Positions 44,308-56,615 of a stretch of 64,000 nucleotides of DNA are shown piece by piece (position 1 is the first letter of the stretch; each line of letters opens with the position of its first letter). The notes beneath the pieces were generated by a model that saw only the letters and a list, made by a program, of their open reading frames with translations, ran no database searches and had not been told where the DNA came from. Origin of the DNA: Tremella fuciformis (taxonomy: Eukaryota > Basidiomycota > Tremellomycetes > Tremellales > Tremellaceae); NCBI GenBank assembly GCA_032768795.1, contig CP136495.1, forward strand, positions 1,366,501 to 1,430,500, given 5' to 3'. Both the position numbers and the translations under genes were made by a program.

Positions 44308-47089
44308 TCAGCGTCCCACTCTGGCACGTTTGGGCGGACTGCGTTGATCGGTGCTCGTACTGAATGCCGCTAGGAGCTTGCTTCGTTCTCGCTCGGCTCG
44401 AGGATCAATGTAATCGACTCGTATGCTATCCTCAACGTCTATATCCAAAGGCATCTTTTGTGGCGACACGGGAGGCGACCGAGCCGCCACCAGTGGGTGC
44501 ACGGGCGATTTGGAGGGAGAGGCAGTGGTCGAGTTGGACCTGTTGAAGGGAGCAGGTGAGAACGTGCCCGAGCCGCGTAAACGACTGGAGGGCCGAGACG
44601 GACGGCGAATCTGCACATAAGCGTCAGACTTCAGAGCACACCGGCCAGCCAAGCGTACAGATTTGTTTTTCATGGCCGCCGAGGTGCCGTGACCCGCAGC
44701 CATCGCCCTCAATGCCTCAGTCACGTTGGATTTGCTCCCTTCGCTGCTGGTTGATGGGACACTTCCACCAGAAACCCGTGCGAGCTTCGAATCGATGCTT
44801 TCCCCAGCAGCGGTCGGAGGATCCGCCTGATTCAATCTCCTCGCGAGGTCTTGCTTGGGAGGAGACAAGGCCTTCTGATCCAGATCGTCCTCCGCGGGCA
44901 CGTCCGGCTCCTCTTCGCCAATATGGGTCGGAGTGGGCTTGAGCATTCTCGACGGACTGATGGTGGACGGCTGGCTGGTCCCGCTTGTCGCAATGATACG
45001 CTTCGGTACAGAGCTGGCCTCGTCGATAGGCACGTGCCGGTGTTCCGAGTCCACTGACAGCACGCCTGTCTTCGCCATGGTAAGGAGCCAGGACGGCTTG
45101 ACAGGCGAGACTCCCCATTCGAGCGCCTTGTCGTATTTCTTCCCCTCCGGTGCCGCACACAGCAAATGAGTCGTTTGCTTGTTGAGCTTCTCTGACAGGG
45201 TGGCGCCCACAGCTCGGATGAGTCGACGCAGGTAGACAATATTTTCGGATGAGTGCCCGGACAGGTGTATACGCAGCTGAGCAGCGCCCGGAACCGGCAT
45301 ACTTGCGGGAAGCGGCTGAAATGCAAGGTGATGAAAGGCAGAGAGAAGTCGCTGTTCGTAACAGCAGCCCTCGACCCAGCACTCAGTGACGAGTCGTGTC
45401 CGTGCGCCTGGAGGGAGTTCAGGGCGCATCGCCGAGCCGCTGCGTAATCAGCTGTGTCCTAGCCAGAGCAAGGGGTGCTTACAGTCTGACGATGACATAG
45501 TCCACATCCCCTGTCCGTTCCGCGTCCGGAACGACCTGACCACCATGGGCTTTGAGAGCCATAATCAGGCTCTTGTGGTCCTCGGCGATGATAGGAGTGA
45601 AAGAGAGGCCGGCAAAGATCTGAGGCGTAGGTTCGCCTGCAGGAGCGGCAGGGTTCGTAGCGGGCGCCGGATTGGTCGATTCACCACTGGGGACGGGGTC
45701 GGGAAGCTCGCTTTTCGGCACCAAGGGGGAAGGTTTCGAAGGTCCGACGGCGAAAGAGGTCGTCCTCGACATGTGCAGCATGGACGGCTTGCGCTCTGCT
45801 TCTAATGAGACTGGCCGAGGTTCGCTGAGCTTCGGAACGGGCGCAGGTGTGGTGTCGCCGTCCGGGTGCGTTCGATGTGGCTGTGGCTGCGCCGATACTG
45901 CCGCTGCAGTGGAAATGAGCTCCCCAACAAGGGACTCAATTCCATCATCTCTCTTCCGCTTCCGTACAGCGGCCGGCTCGTCGTCCTCCTTCTGTGCCTC
46001 CTCCGCCTCTGCCTTGGAAGCTTTTTCGAAACACTTGCCCGACAGCACGTCCTCTGGTCCATCAGCTCTGCGTCAAACGGGAACGCGTGGTGATCTACCC
46101 GCGGTGACTTTCCCCGTCCGCCTGGTCTTGCGAGCATCATACCCGTCTTCCTTCCATCTCCCCTCGTACCCAATGCAATCCCAGAGCCACTCCTCATAGA
46201 CAATCTTCATGTCCTCGCCGTCGACCTTCTTGCCGGCCCGCCGCTGCGCGTCCCGCTCGTTTACCTCCTTGACCGCCCATTTGACCTTCTCAGAGGACTG
46301 CTTGCTGTTGGTCGGCTTGTTGGAGACGAGATGCGTGCATGTCCTGTCGAGGTCTTTCGAGTAGACGCCGCCATTGCTGTTGATGTACTGCACAATCTGT
46401 TTTCGGCGCTCCACTAGTTGTCAGCTCTGGGCGCAGGAAGTGACGAGCTGCTTGCCTGGCTCGATACCCGAGATGGCAATCTTCAGCCCTACAAACGGCT
46501 TGAGCTTCCACGGCGCCAAGTCCTGGACGTCAGCTTATGCCGAAAAAAGAATCAGACAGCTGACTGCCTCTGGATCCAGGTCATGGCCTTTGATCCAGTC
46601 GTCGTGCGCCTGCTGTATCCACCCAGGGATCATGACCGGTATTCGATGTTCCACGGCGTACGCATACTTGGGCGAGCCAAAGCCGATAGCCACCACATGC
46701 GTGACGCTGCTGGTCAAGGCGCTCTCGATTTTCGCCCCGAGCTGCAGCGCAAGCGGTATGAGCTGGGCCTGATAATCAGCTTTGGCATGCCTCCCACTCT
46801 TCTCCGCTTGACTCACCTTTTCCTCGACACCTGTGAACGTGATGACCACGTTTCTCCAAGGCTTTGAGTCTGAGCGTAGGGCGGAAGTGGAGGCCTCAGC
46901 ATCTACCATCAGCAAGTTCTCATACTTGACAGCGTCTGTCCCACCCTCGGCGTCCCGCCAGACATGGTCGAGAAGAGCATCATCATCCGCATCTCTGGGC
47001 GACGAGTCGCGCGCCGCCCGCCGAGACGCGGGCGCCGGTCGCAGCTTGACATTCGGGATCTTGCTCGACAAGTGTCCTCGGCGATTCAT
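44308..47089 (-). CDS. DPB11: Dpb11/Rad4/TopBP1-like multi-BRCT protein
   Basis: Nuclear scaffold for initiation of DNA replication and the checkpoint. About 853 residues; exons 46817-47089, 46565-46768, 46456-46522, 46099-46413, 45483-46053, 44308-45439. Two BRCT pairs: BRCT1 about 70-145 (NVVITFTGVEEK, LGAKIESALTSSVTHVVA), BRCT2 about 160-280 (KPFVGLKIAISGIEP, YINSNGGVYSKDL, TCTHLVSN, EWLWDCI), BRCT3 about 435-520 (IFAGLSFTPI, ECWVEGC) and BRCT4 about 525-615 (LRIHLSGHSSEN, TTHLLCA, PSWLLTM). The C tail is Ser/Pro-rich. Intron 1 (48 nt) is in frame, intron 3 needs a GC donor (gcaagc), and a further in-frame intron at 44611-44658 is possible. The start is the first ATG; the frame is open a little further upstream only with TTG. 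Confidence 0.9.
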
Positions 47090-47494
47090 GTCGAGCCAAG
47101 CTGGTCCAGCGGCTCCTACCAGCAAGAAAGATTGAAATGTAAGCCGGGTAACGACTCGCTGCCAGAGGCCATTGATTTCTCGGAAGCAAATAGTCCCGCG
47201 CTCACGCGACGCGTCGAGCGCCGAAATCCCAAGAGCTCATCTACCGACCCAGACATGCATGCAAGAGCAGATTTTTGGGTATACTTCTCGCCCTACATCA
47301 TGCGGCAGGCCCTCTGTGCGCTTCTGGGCAGAGGTGACAAGGATGAGACGGTCTACTTGCGCAGGTCAGACTGTATGGTCCGGAGCTGATCATCTGGATT
47401 GACGTGCCTGGCGGCGAGGAAGGACGGTTTGGACGGTCCAATTGCCGGGAGGCCAATTTGACCGCATATCATCTCTTGTGGTGCAGCGAAACGT
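47090..47494. promoter_or_regulatory. Divergent promoter DPB11 / AIM22
   Basis: 405 bases between opposite start codons. No gene or clear site seen. Confidence 0.55.
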
Positions 47495-49035
47495 ATGATG
47501 AGTCGAGCGGCATTGCTGAGTCTGGCCACACGACCTTGCACATCGCGTACGGGCCTCGCCATCTCGCTGCGGCTTGTCTCGCCGCTCCCTCGTGAGGCCC
47601 GAAACTTCTCTTCTACATTGTCAAGGCGGGAGGAAAAGTCGAAGCAGCCTCAGACGCCGGCGACGGAGCACATCGAGCTCTCATCGGTCAGCTGTCTGCT
47701 TTCGGCGGACAAGAAGCTGATAAAGTATAGCCTGTGACGTTCATTTCGAACTCGACGGACCCGTGGTTCAATCTATCATACGAAGACTGGTAAATGACGA
47801 TCTATCCTCCCGCCGAAGAAGACTGAAATGTAGGCTGCTGCGGCAGACACCCCACCATCAGCCAGTGCTGTTTTTGTATCGGAATCAGCCGTGCGTAGTG
47901 ATTGGTCGGAATCAAGTCCGTCACGGCCTTGGGTTTTTCAATAAGGCTGATAAGCAGAACCCGTGGAAAGAGACGAATCCGCGCAAGCTGCGAGAATGGG
48001 ATATACCTTTAGTGCGACGGCGCTCAGGAGGAGGGACGGTCTACCATGTTGGTCGCTGGCGGCGAGACAGCTTGATCTGATATGAGAACAGGATATGGGC
48101 AATACCAATTTCTCCATCATCCTCCCCCGGCTGCTATTCACGAGAGCTCATGGCGCCGAGCTCGTCGCAAGAGCCATCCGCGACAAGCTGGGCATCGCAC
48201 AATGTACGGTCAATACGAGGAACGATGTGATAATCAGAGATGGGACGCGAGAGCTCAAGGCGAGTCTCGCAAGGTTCTACTCGTGTCAGCTGATGGGCAG
48301 GTCTCAGGCAGTGCGTACAAGATCATCCAACATCGAGCCTATCATCATGGCACGATGCTGCTCTCGTCCGATGTCGCTACTCTGGGCCGAGCTTTGAGAT
48401 CAGGCAGCGTCAGCTCCTCGTCCTCTCTCTCAGACGAGCTGAGCTGATGGTCAGCCGAACATGGAGACGAAAGGCATAGCCTCGTTCCGCTCGCCAGTGA
48501 CGACGCTCTCGGCATACTCGCCGCAGACCGTCACGCATGAAGCGTTCACGGAAGCTGTCGTCGGTGAATTCGAGCGGGTCTACACGCTCGGCGAAGCCAT
48601 GCCGGTGCATCACGTCGATGAGGGGCAAGTGAACGAGGCAAAAGTGTGGGACGGTGCGGCGGAGATGAAGACCTGGGAGTGGGAGTACGGGCAAACACCA
48701 GAATTCACAAATACCATCGAGGGCGCTCTGTCGTTCGGTGACCTGGTACGCTGCCACTATGCCAGGGTTTCCAGCTGACAGGTCAGTCTGTGTCCCTGGC
48801 TGCGCGACACGCCGTCCTTACTTCCCTCACATTCCACCTGTCCCCTGGTCTGGCCACATCACTGCCCGAGACACGAGAGGTGCAGGCATTCCTGGACGCG
48901 CTCGCCCTATCGCTCGTCGGGCAGAGATACGAATCGCTCGACTCGGCCTGTCCTCCGACAGACCCACACTGGCGAGGCGGCAAATGGGCGGCTCTAGCAG
49001 AAGAAGTGATTACTTGGTTGAGGAACAGCATGTGA
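47495..49035 (+). CDS. AIM22: Mitochondrial lipoate-protein ligase/lipoyltransferase
   Basis: Attaches lipoate to mitochondrial enzyme subunits. 412 residues, eight exons: 47495-47686, 47731-47789, 47834-47915, 47958-48047, 48092-48259, 48301-48408, 48455-48745, 48787-49035. The N terminus is a mitochondrial presequence (Arg/Ser/Leu-rich, no acid for 30 residues, then [11 protein letters not shown]). Ligase motifs: [72 protein letters not shown]. Intron 5 needs a GC donor (gcgagt) to join LK to VSGSAYK. A start at the second Met (47498) is equally possible. It shares its 5' region with DPB11. Confidence 0.93.
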
Positions 49036-49334
49036 TGGATGCATCGCTCGTACAGCGGGATATGTGTCAGCCCCGTATCTGTCATGGACGCTGGTGCTCG
49101 CGCGGACATGTCAATGAAGGGCTTTTGGCTCTGGGTCGGTAGAGAACCTGGGAGGTTCTGCGGACGTCGCGCTGGCAGGTGTGAACCACAAGGGGCTGCG
49201 AGCGCCATCGCCGACCGGATTGGAGTCAGGTAGGTCAGTCGAGAAGTGTTGTGATGCAAAGGGTATGCTGTATGCAGGGTATATCTGTCCGTCAGCCCGG
49301 TCACTGTGCACACTCACAGTCTATGTAGAGAGGG

Positions 49335-50058
49335 TCATCTCCCGCCGGATAACAGCTCGCCTAGGCGCTCGATCCCGCGGGCGAACTTTGCACTATGGGC
49401 AAACGTCTCGGGCGTCAGGTCTTCCGGGCTCGTCGCGAACATCTGGCTCTGCGGTATGATGGGATTGAGCCTCTTCTCTTCCACCGGGCCTCCCTCCTCG
49501 TTCGACGCCGAGGGAGGGGGGTCGTGTTGGCCTTTGAAGCCGTCTGGCACAGAGAGGAACGGGTTGTGCGAGGCCTGCAGAAGGAGATGGTGGACCGCTC
49601 GAAAGATCTGCTGTCATCATCTGTGATGGGGACAGTTGGGCATACTCACAGCTACAATGTCGGCATCTTTGATCATGGCATCTACAAGCGCGACAGAGAG
49701 GACCATGCGCAGCTTTGTATGCGTCTGAAAGCCATAACTACCATCAGCATCCCTCCACGCCGGGTCGAGCCACTCACAAGGCCATGTCCTCCATGCAGAA
49801 CAACAAGCCCAGGTACGACTCCGCCGGCTTGATCGGTGTAGACGTCATGACGACTCCCTTGTCAGCCTTGCCCTGTGCAGAGATGGGCCGTAACTCACTG
49901 CGCTCTTCTATCACGTCCACGGCGGCGTGGGCGAGGTGGTAGTGCCGCAGTTCATCGTCGGGCCCGGTGAAAGAGTGCACGTACAGCGGGGCGTTGGTCG
50001 GGGCGAGGATGGCGAGCGAGGTCAGTTGGAGCGGCACGGATGGGACGCGAGGGTCCAT
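49335..50058 (-). CDS. TCA17: TRAPP complex subunit, TRAPPC2L/Tca17-like
   Basis: Sedlin-fold subunit of the TRAPP II tethering complex at the Golgi. 213 residues; exons 49778-50058, 49650-49737, 49335-49607; introns 40 and 42 nt. Seen: LAILAPTNAPLYVHSF, DELRHYHLAHAAVDVIEER, ESYLGLLFCMEDMAFYGFQTHTKLRMVLSVAL split over exons, IFRAVHHLLLQASHNPF. The family is usually about 140-150 residues; this one adds an internal loop of about 25 residues and a C tail of about 70 charged residues. The final part ends ERLGELLSGGR. Confidence 0.82.
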
Positions 50059-50272
50059 CTTGCTCAGTGGCCCGGCGCCTCAGGCTCAGAGAGCGTACAA
50101 GTTCAGTAAGAGATGCAAGAGACTGTTCTACACTGACTTCGGTCGTCTGTGCGCGGCCGTTCCTGGCCAAGACTGAAGCAACGTCATGCTCCGCCCGGAA
50201 TCTCGACATTGCATCTCGATTGTCTGCTTCAATCTCCCTGTCAGTCACATCAATACAGACAGCAGACCAGCG
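50059..50272. promoter_or_regulatory. Divergent promoter TCA17 / Atg43-like gene
   Basis: 214 bases between opposite starts; nothing further recognised. Confidence 0.5.
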
Positions 50273-51065
50273 ATGACCTCACTCAACCCCTCGCACAACC
50301 CGTTTCGCGCCTCTGAAGGCCGTCACGCTCAGGCGGTATACAATGCTTCCTCTCAGCCCGAAGAACGTCCAACCGCTTCCTCATCCACCTCCAAATACCC
50401 TGACAACTTCGTCGACGAGCTCGAGTCAGTCGACGACGACGCCCCTACGCGCAGAGGGCGGCGCGAAGGCCGCCAGCGCGTGAGGCGAGCTATGCCGCCC
50501 ATGCCAGATCTGCGCTTTGAACAGGTCAGCTCGTCTCCAGGCCTTGCGCGCGACTGGAGCTGATGCTTAGTCGTACCTTCTCAGCATACGCCCGTTCCTC
50601 AAGCCCCGTCCGACCCGAGCGATTGCCGTGGAGAAAGGTCCGGCGCCGGCGGACGAGAAGGAGCAGACGAGCGGCGGCGCGGTGCAGGGTGCAGAGCAGG
50701 ACGAGGTCTTTCATTGGGGCAGGCAGGTCGATGTGGACTGGCGCATGGTGTCGTGGGTCACGGTGCGGGATCAGGCAAGACAGCACGTTTTGTACATGCA
50801 GGTGCGGGAGCTGACGCTGCAGGTGATCTCGCCCCTCGTCCAAGGGGCGCTGTGGGGCTGGGCGGGCATATTCCTCTCTGCGACTTCTGTATACCTACGA
50901 TCTGCCCTCTACCCTTCGTCGCATGTCCCACGCGGGCGTGTTGTGGGTGGGAGCGGCGGCTCGACACGGGCGGCAGGGGCGGGCGAGGCGGTGGGCGAGA
51001 CCGAGGGATGGTGGCGCCGATGGGTCAAGAGCTTTGCAGGAGGCGTGGAAGCAGCGACGGCTTAA
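50273..51065 (+). CDS. Atg43/DUF1770-like protein with one membrane helix
   Basis: 248 residues, exons 50273-50524 and 50571-51065. The join gives PMPDLRFEQSYLLSIRPFL, which I recall as the hallmark of the fungal DUF1770/Atg43 group; S. pombe Atg43 is a mitophagy receptor in the outer mitochondrial membrane. The N-terminal 80 residues are polar (Ser/Glu/Arg), and a hydrophobic helix follows near residue 190 (VQGALWGWAGIFLSATSVYL) with a basic/Gly-rich tail. A 21-nt GT...AG stretch at the third exon-like boundary is too short for an intron and is left coding. If the family call is right, the role would be mitophagy or mitochondrial outer-membrane function. Confidence 0.62.
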
Positions 51066-51165
51066 GTGTAATTGTCACAGGAGAGGTGCATCGTACAGCG
51101 ACGACTCATACACAACACAAGATATCACACTGTCCAGCTCAGATATACACTGCTTTACCTGCAGC

Positions 51166-51998
51166 TCATGCCACCTTGACGCCCATGTCGCACGCCAGGG
51201 TCTCTCCTCCCGCCTCGCCTTCCTTGTACGGCGTGAACACCGCGCCGATGATATCAGCCAGCTCTTTCGGCTCGGTGTGCCCATCTGTAGCTGTCACCCG
51301 GTGGATGTACGAGCACGTCCCATCTCCCCTTCAGCCCTACCTTGACAGTCGCAAAGAAGTGGCTCACCAGGCTCAAACACCATCTCCCCGCCGTTCTGAT
51401 CGAACGGCCCAACGCTCATCAGATGGTCAGGGTGCGCCCACAGTCCGGTCCAGAAGACGCGCTTGAAGTGGTCCCAGAACGTCCCAAGCCCCTGCTCGAA
51501 CGACTTGTCGTACGTCGTTATGCTGAGATCTTTCTTCTGCGAGTTGAACTCGACAAGCTTGTGGATCGCCAGCGTCGGGTGGGCATATACGGGGTAGGTG
51601 CAGCCGGTGATCTCTTTCCACGCTGCGATGGGCTTCGGGTAGCCCACGCCGACGAATATGACTGGGCGTCAGCTTGATCTCTTGGACGCTGGTGAGGAGG
51701 CGGACTTTGGGTGTCGGACAGGACGTTGTCGGGCGGGATGCAGTGCGAGATGTGCCGGGTGTACGACTGGCACACCCCGCACCCTGCTGTCAGCCAGATG
51801 GAGACGTGCCAGCTGATACTCACACCAGTGCCGCACAAAGATGACAACGAGCTTTCTGCCTTGCTGTACCGCGCGGAGGGTGGTTGGCTTGCCGTCACTG
51901 TCCAAGATCTCGGCGTCGAGGACTTGCGAGATGACCTCGGCGGAGGGCATCTCCTCTGCCGCTTTCGCTGCCTGTTGCGTTGCTTGCTCTTCAGACAT
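51166..51998 (-). CDS. AhpC/TSA-type thioredoxin-fold protein, copy 1
   Basis: Peroxiredoxin-like protein of the AAED1/PRXL2 group, probably a redox enzyme. 231 residues; exons 51824-51998, 51706-51786, 51341-51661, 51166-51284; introns 37, 44 and 56 nt. The active-site region is FVRHWSGCGVCQSYTRH, with a CxxC pair; then IIFVGVGYPKPI, TGCTYPVYAHPTLAIHK, and a C part FWDHFKRVFWTGLW ... NGGEMVFEPGE. The first intron is only 37 nt. A tandem paralog follows upstream at 52274-53030. The N tail (about 25 residues) is acidic and without a targeting signal, so cytosolic location is likely. Confidence 0.8.
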
Positions 51999-52273
51999 CA
52001 CTGCTATACTCGTAGTACAGAGATCAAGACGGACAAGAATGAATCAGCATTCTTTTGCGAGTCATCTACAACTCGTTCCGATCCGCTGTGCTTCGAGGAT
52101 GCGCTCGGAGACGGCTGCTCAATACCCTTCATGTCCGCGGCCGCGGCCCCGCATCCTCTACCCATCCCTCCGACACGCTGCACCAGGGCGACAGCGAGCA
52201 AGTGCACACGTCGAGAGATGCATGCGCCATGCGGTATAGATCGCATTGTACGCGGAGCCATATCACTGGCGTG

Positions 52274-53030
52274 TCATGCACCACTGCCCTCTATGAGGTG
52301 CATCAGATCCTCAAGTTCCATATGATCGGCCGTGTTGGTCATGCGATGGATGAAAGAGCAGCGTCCGTCTGAGACCGATCAGCATCGGCATGATGCCACG
52401 AAAAGAGGCCACTGACCTGCCTCAATGACCACCTCGCCCCCGTTTTGGGCCTTGGGACCGATAGAGGCGTGCTGCAGGATGTTCTTGCCAGGACCTTGTC
52501 GCAGACCGGACCAGAATCTTGTCGACCAGGATCCCAGATCCTTCATGTAGCCTTTTTCTTGCCCAGGTTTGGACCCATTGAGGGTGCTGTGAAAGCGAAG
52601 TGCTTTGTATATCGACAGCGAGGGGTTCCCGTAGATCGAATAGGCCGCTTGTGTTGTTTCGATGTACGTCTTGATGGGCGAATAGTCGCCGCAGCCGATG
52701 ATCATCACTACGGTTCAGCTCTCTCCTGATGATGCGAACACGGGAGATCACCTGATGTGTTCTGAGGTAAGGATGCCGGGGGCCTCATCGTCGATAGCTT
52801 CGACACATAGGCCTGGCAGTTGATGCACCCTGACCGTGAGTCTGCTCGCGCAACAGCATGAGATGCTCACACCAGTGGCGTACGAAGATGACTATCGTCC
52901 GCCTGCCCTGTGTCAGATCTTTGAACGTGGACTTGCGTCCGTCCTGGTCTACCAGCTCGGCCTGCATCACCTGTGCCCACTGATCATCGCTAGGCAGGGC
53001 GTCCGAAGTCATGGCTGCTTTCCCGCTCAT
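52274..53030 (-). CDS. AhpC/TSA-type thioredoxin-fold protein, copy 2
   Basis: 207 residues; exons 52871-53030, 52752-52829, 52417-52707, 52274-52368; introns 41-48 nt in the same positions and phases as copy 1, so the two are tandem duplicates. Active site FVRHWWCINCQAYVSK, i.e. CINC where copy 1 has CGVC. Then VMIIGCGDYSPIKTYI, YSIYGNPSLSIYKALRF, NGGEVVIEADGRCSFIHRM and an acidic end. The sequences are strongly diverged outside these blocks. Likely a cytosolic redox protein; substrate unknown. Confidence 0.8.
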
Positions 53031-53350
53031 TGTGCGAGCCCTTTGTCCTGTCTGAAGTGAATGAAGGAAGAGTCGAGATGCATCCCAAGTCGACTGGGCC
53101 TGCTGGTGACTGTCTCAAAGGTCCTCGCCGTCGCCGTCACTCCCTCCATAGATCGGCGTTCTAGATCACGGTTGTACGGTATTTCCGACGGAAGTGAGTG
53201 ATAAGTGAGGAGGTGATCGGCACTAGCACAATGAGGTCACACCGCCTCATCTTTCCTTCCCCGCCGCCGAATACTTTCTCTTGTCTTGTCTTGTCTTTCC
53301 AAAGCAAGGCCAAGCATCTCCTTGGCCCTCGCTACACATGAGCAGCTAGA
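53031..53350. promoter_or_regulatory. Divergent promoter redox copy 2 / ROM2
   Basis: 320 bases between opposite starts; a cttgtcttgtcttgtc-type run lies about 60 bases before the ROM2 start. Confidence 0.5.
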
Positions 53351-56300
53351 ATGACCACCTTCCCGGCCCTCCGTGCGCCTCATGCCACCCGCTACGACGA
53401 TCTCTTCGCCTCGGTCCCCTATGCCTCCACCTCTGTTGCTGGCTCGTCGGCGGGCCCTTCGCCGAAACCGTCCCCCAAGCCCAGCAGGCTGGGCAAGCTC
53501 AAGTCGTGGAAGTATGCGGTAGCCGGAAGACGGAGAAGCGATGAGGGCGTTGCGGCCCAGCAACAGCTCAATGTAGGACCAGGCGCGGGCGTCCCGAGCA
53601 ATAGCGGGCACGAAGATGCCCGGCGCTCCGAGCGATACGAGTGGCAAGCCGAGAGCTCGGGAGAGGATGAGGCGGAGATCGAAGTGGATGCAGAGAGATT
53701 TAGCTGGGTGGATCCCAGCATCATTGGGTCGGACCAATTCAGAGCTACTGTGCGTTGTCCCTCGCTTTTGAACTCGCTGACGGACAGCCCATGGCTTCTC
53801 GGACCTTCTCGGATCTCGGGCATGGCGTTGAACTGAATGCACCTCCCCGACCTCAACGCCCTACATCGAGCTCCCTGCCGACGAGTCCCACGGTGCAGCA
53901 GCCGCAGCCGCCCAAACGACCCCGTCTGAACCTCAACGACTCGTACAATCTCCTACTCTCCTACCAATCCGCCCCTCTTTCCGACTCTTCCGGTTCTCAG
54001 CAGAATCACCAAGCCCCCCAATCCCCCACCGGTGGACCTTCGTCTAGCAACCACGACTCTCTAGCCAATTCCGAGTGGCACGAACTCGTCGATGACGATG
54101 TGATAGAGTCCCTGGGGCGGCAAGAAGTACGCCGGCAAGGACTCTGGTGGGAGCTTATCAAGGGAGAGAGGGAGTACGTGAGGGACCTCAAGACGATCAC
54201 CGATGTCTTCATTCAGCCCCTTCGCTTGCATCAGCCACCGTTGCTCACTCCCGAGACTCGGCTCGAGGCGTTCATCGCGGAAGTGTTCAGCTCGGTGCAG
54301 GCGATTTGCAGAGCTCATGTTCGGCTCGTCGACCGGCTGATGGAGCGGCAAAGATGGGAGTGGCCGCTCATCACCTCAGTCACGGACATATTGCTCAGTA
54401 CCTTTTTGGAGTCCGTGGACCTGTATGAACAGGTATGCTCATTCGTCCGGTCTTAGACCATGCTCACAACCAGTACATGAAGAACTACCCATTTGCGGAG
54501 GCGCGGGTGCGACGAGAGCAAGAGAAGAATCCGGAATTCAGGACGTTTTTGCAGGAATGCAATACAATAGATCTGACCAAACGACGAGACATTGTCTGTT
54601 CCGCTCCACTTCCGGCGTACGAGCTGACCGAGTAGTCGGTTTTCCTCTCGAGACCAGTGACACGGCTGCCGCGAGTTCTTCTCTTGCTTGAAGCATTGTT
54701 AGGCGCCACTCCGCCGGACCACCCCGACCAGGAGGCACTGCCCACAGTGATCACTGTACTGACCAGAGTCCTGAAAGGCAGCCAGGTCAGATTTCAGGTC
54801 GCGCTCATCCGTCGAGCTAACTCTTGAAGCCTGGCATCGAGGCGGCTGAGTCAAAAATCAAGCTCTGGAATGTAGCAGAGAAACTGTTGTTCAAGAAGGG
54901 GGAGGTCATCGTGAGCTCTGTTCATATCAAGTCTCAAGGGCTTACAAGGCAGGAGCTTGATATCGGAGAACCGAAACGAACTCTTGTCCATTCAGGCTAC
55001 GTCTTTCGTCGTGTCCGAAGCGAGACGAACTGGCACGGATGGCAAGACCTGCACGCTTTTCTTCTGGACAAATACTTCCTGATGACTCGGGATGAGGAAC
55101 ATGGCAAACATGTCGTTGTGTCCAGACCTATTCCTCTTGATTACCTCGAGCTGCACTCGGCTGATGGCGCTCCTGAGAGGCGCCACGACTTTATCTCGCA
55201 GTATCGGAGAAGATCAGGCAATGAGCAGTGAGTAGCTCGGGACAAGCAGGAACTGAAGCCCAGAGCCGCTGCAACATACCCCGAGCGACTGATGTATCCC
55301 TTTACAATTTCGACTGGACCTGGAGGCCGCACGTATACCCTTTGCACCGCTACTGAGACTGCCAGGTCAGCATCACCCTCTGTTTGGAAGTCATTAGGCT
55401 GACACACCAGGGAGCAATGGAAAGAGACGATACTGAACACCAAACGACTCCGGCAATTCGACCTCGAAAGCAACCACCTGTTCGCGATTCACCAGCTTTC
55501 GATCCCTCCCGAGATTCGAGACCCGGTCAGCTCGGCAGAGACGTTCACTTGGCTGGGGCGTGAGGCTATCGCCGTTGCCACATCCCGCTCGGTATGGATC
55601 GGCTGGCGAAGAGACACTCATTGTTGGTACACCTCATGTTGCTCTCTCAATCGCTGATCGAGTAGCCTATCGAGAGCTATTGCGCTTCAACACCGGTTCT
55701 GTCTCAGCGCTTACAATCATCCCGGATTTTTCCTGGCTCCTCGTGCTGATATCGGGTCGACTCTGCGCGTACAACCTACGTGATATGCTGCCGACGTCTG
55801 AACCGCGGACCTGGGTGATGATGGGCGCTATGCAGGGTCATACACTCAGCGCCCCAGAACACAGCGTCGCTTTCGTCAGGATCGGCGTAACCAAAAGCCG
55901 TCTCTTGGTTGTGTATGCGGCTCATTCAAAGTCAGCTGATCGATGAATTGGTCGAGACCGAGCTGACGTGCAGGAGCGCTCATCAGACCGTCCTCTCTTT
56001 TCATGAGCCACTCGTGTCGTATGACCAAGTCCCCACACAGAGTTTCAGGCAATACGCCACGCTGACTCTCCCCGGTTACGCCTCTGAAATTTCCTTCTTC
56101 CGCCAGACCATGGCGGTCGTCACCGAGAAGTCGTTCATCATTGCCGAGCCTGGGAACCCCCAGCACAACATCATTCCTACCTTCCCCACGACGGTCGCGC
56201 AGAACGCAACGGTCGTCAGGATGGTCGCGAGTGCCAAGCCGATGGCGATGTACCAGGTGGCCGAGAACGAGTTCCTCCTGGTATACGACTGGGGCGCCTG

Positions 56301-56615
56301 CTTTGTAACCAAGTACGGCGAGGTCGCCAAGAACGGCGTGTACCTGCGGTGGAATCTCACTCCGACATATTGCGTCTTTCGCTCGCCGCACTTGCTCTTG
56401 TTTGACGATACGATGGGCCGGGCGGAGATCCGGGATGTGACCAATGGGCGGATGTGCGAGGTCGTCGAGGAGAAGGGTATGCGGGCGTTGAGGCTGGCGA
56501 GGTCGGATCAGGCGATGCTTGCTCTGAGCAGTAAAGGGCTGTTGCAGCTGGTAGAGGTGAGTCCAGCGGCATTTGGAGTGCAGTGAGCTGATCAGTGCAG
56601 ACTGTTGCCTTGTAA
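53351..56615 (+). CDS. ROM2: Rom2-like RhoGEF (DH-PH-CNH)
   Basis: GDP-GTP exchange factor for Rho1 in the cell-wall-integrity pathway, at the plasma membrane. 948 residues, 11 exons: 53351-53749, 53788-54432, 54474-54593, 54636-54785, 54830-54910, 54953-55227, 55264-55365, 55411-55622, 55666-55930, 55974-56556, 56601-56615. The N-terminal 240 residues are low-complexity; DH about 250-430 (LWWELIKGEREYVRDL, NYPFAEARVRREQ, FLSRPVTRLPRVLLLLEALL), PH about 460-620 (DIGEPKRTLVHSGYVFRR, YPFTISTGPGGRTYTL), CNH about 650-945 (REAIAVATSRSVWIGW, LLVVYAAHSK, FLLVYDWGACFVTKYGE). Introns of 36 and 38 nt are among the shortest in the window. The domain set is diagnostic; Rom1 versus Rom2 is not distinguished. 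Confidence 0.93.

Noticed and set aside
50805..50825. GT...AG segment of 21 nt in the Atg43-like gene
   Set aside because: Too short for a spliceosomal intron; left as coding.
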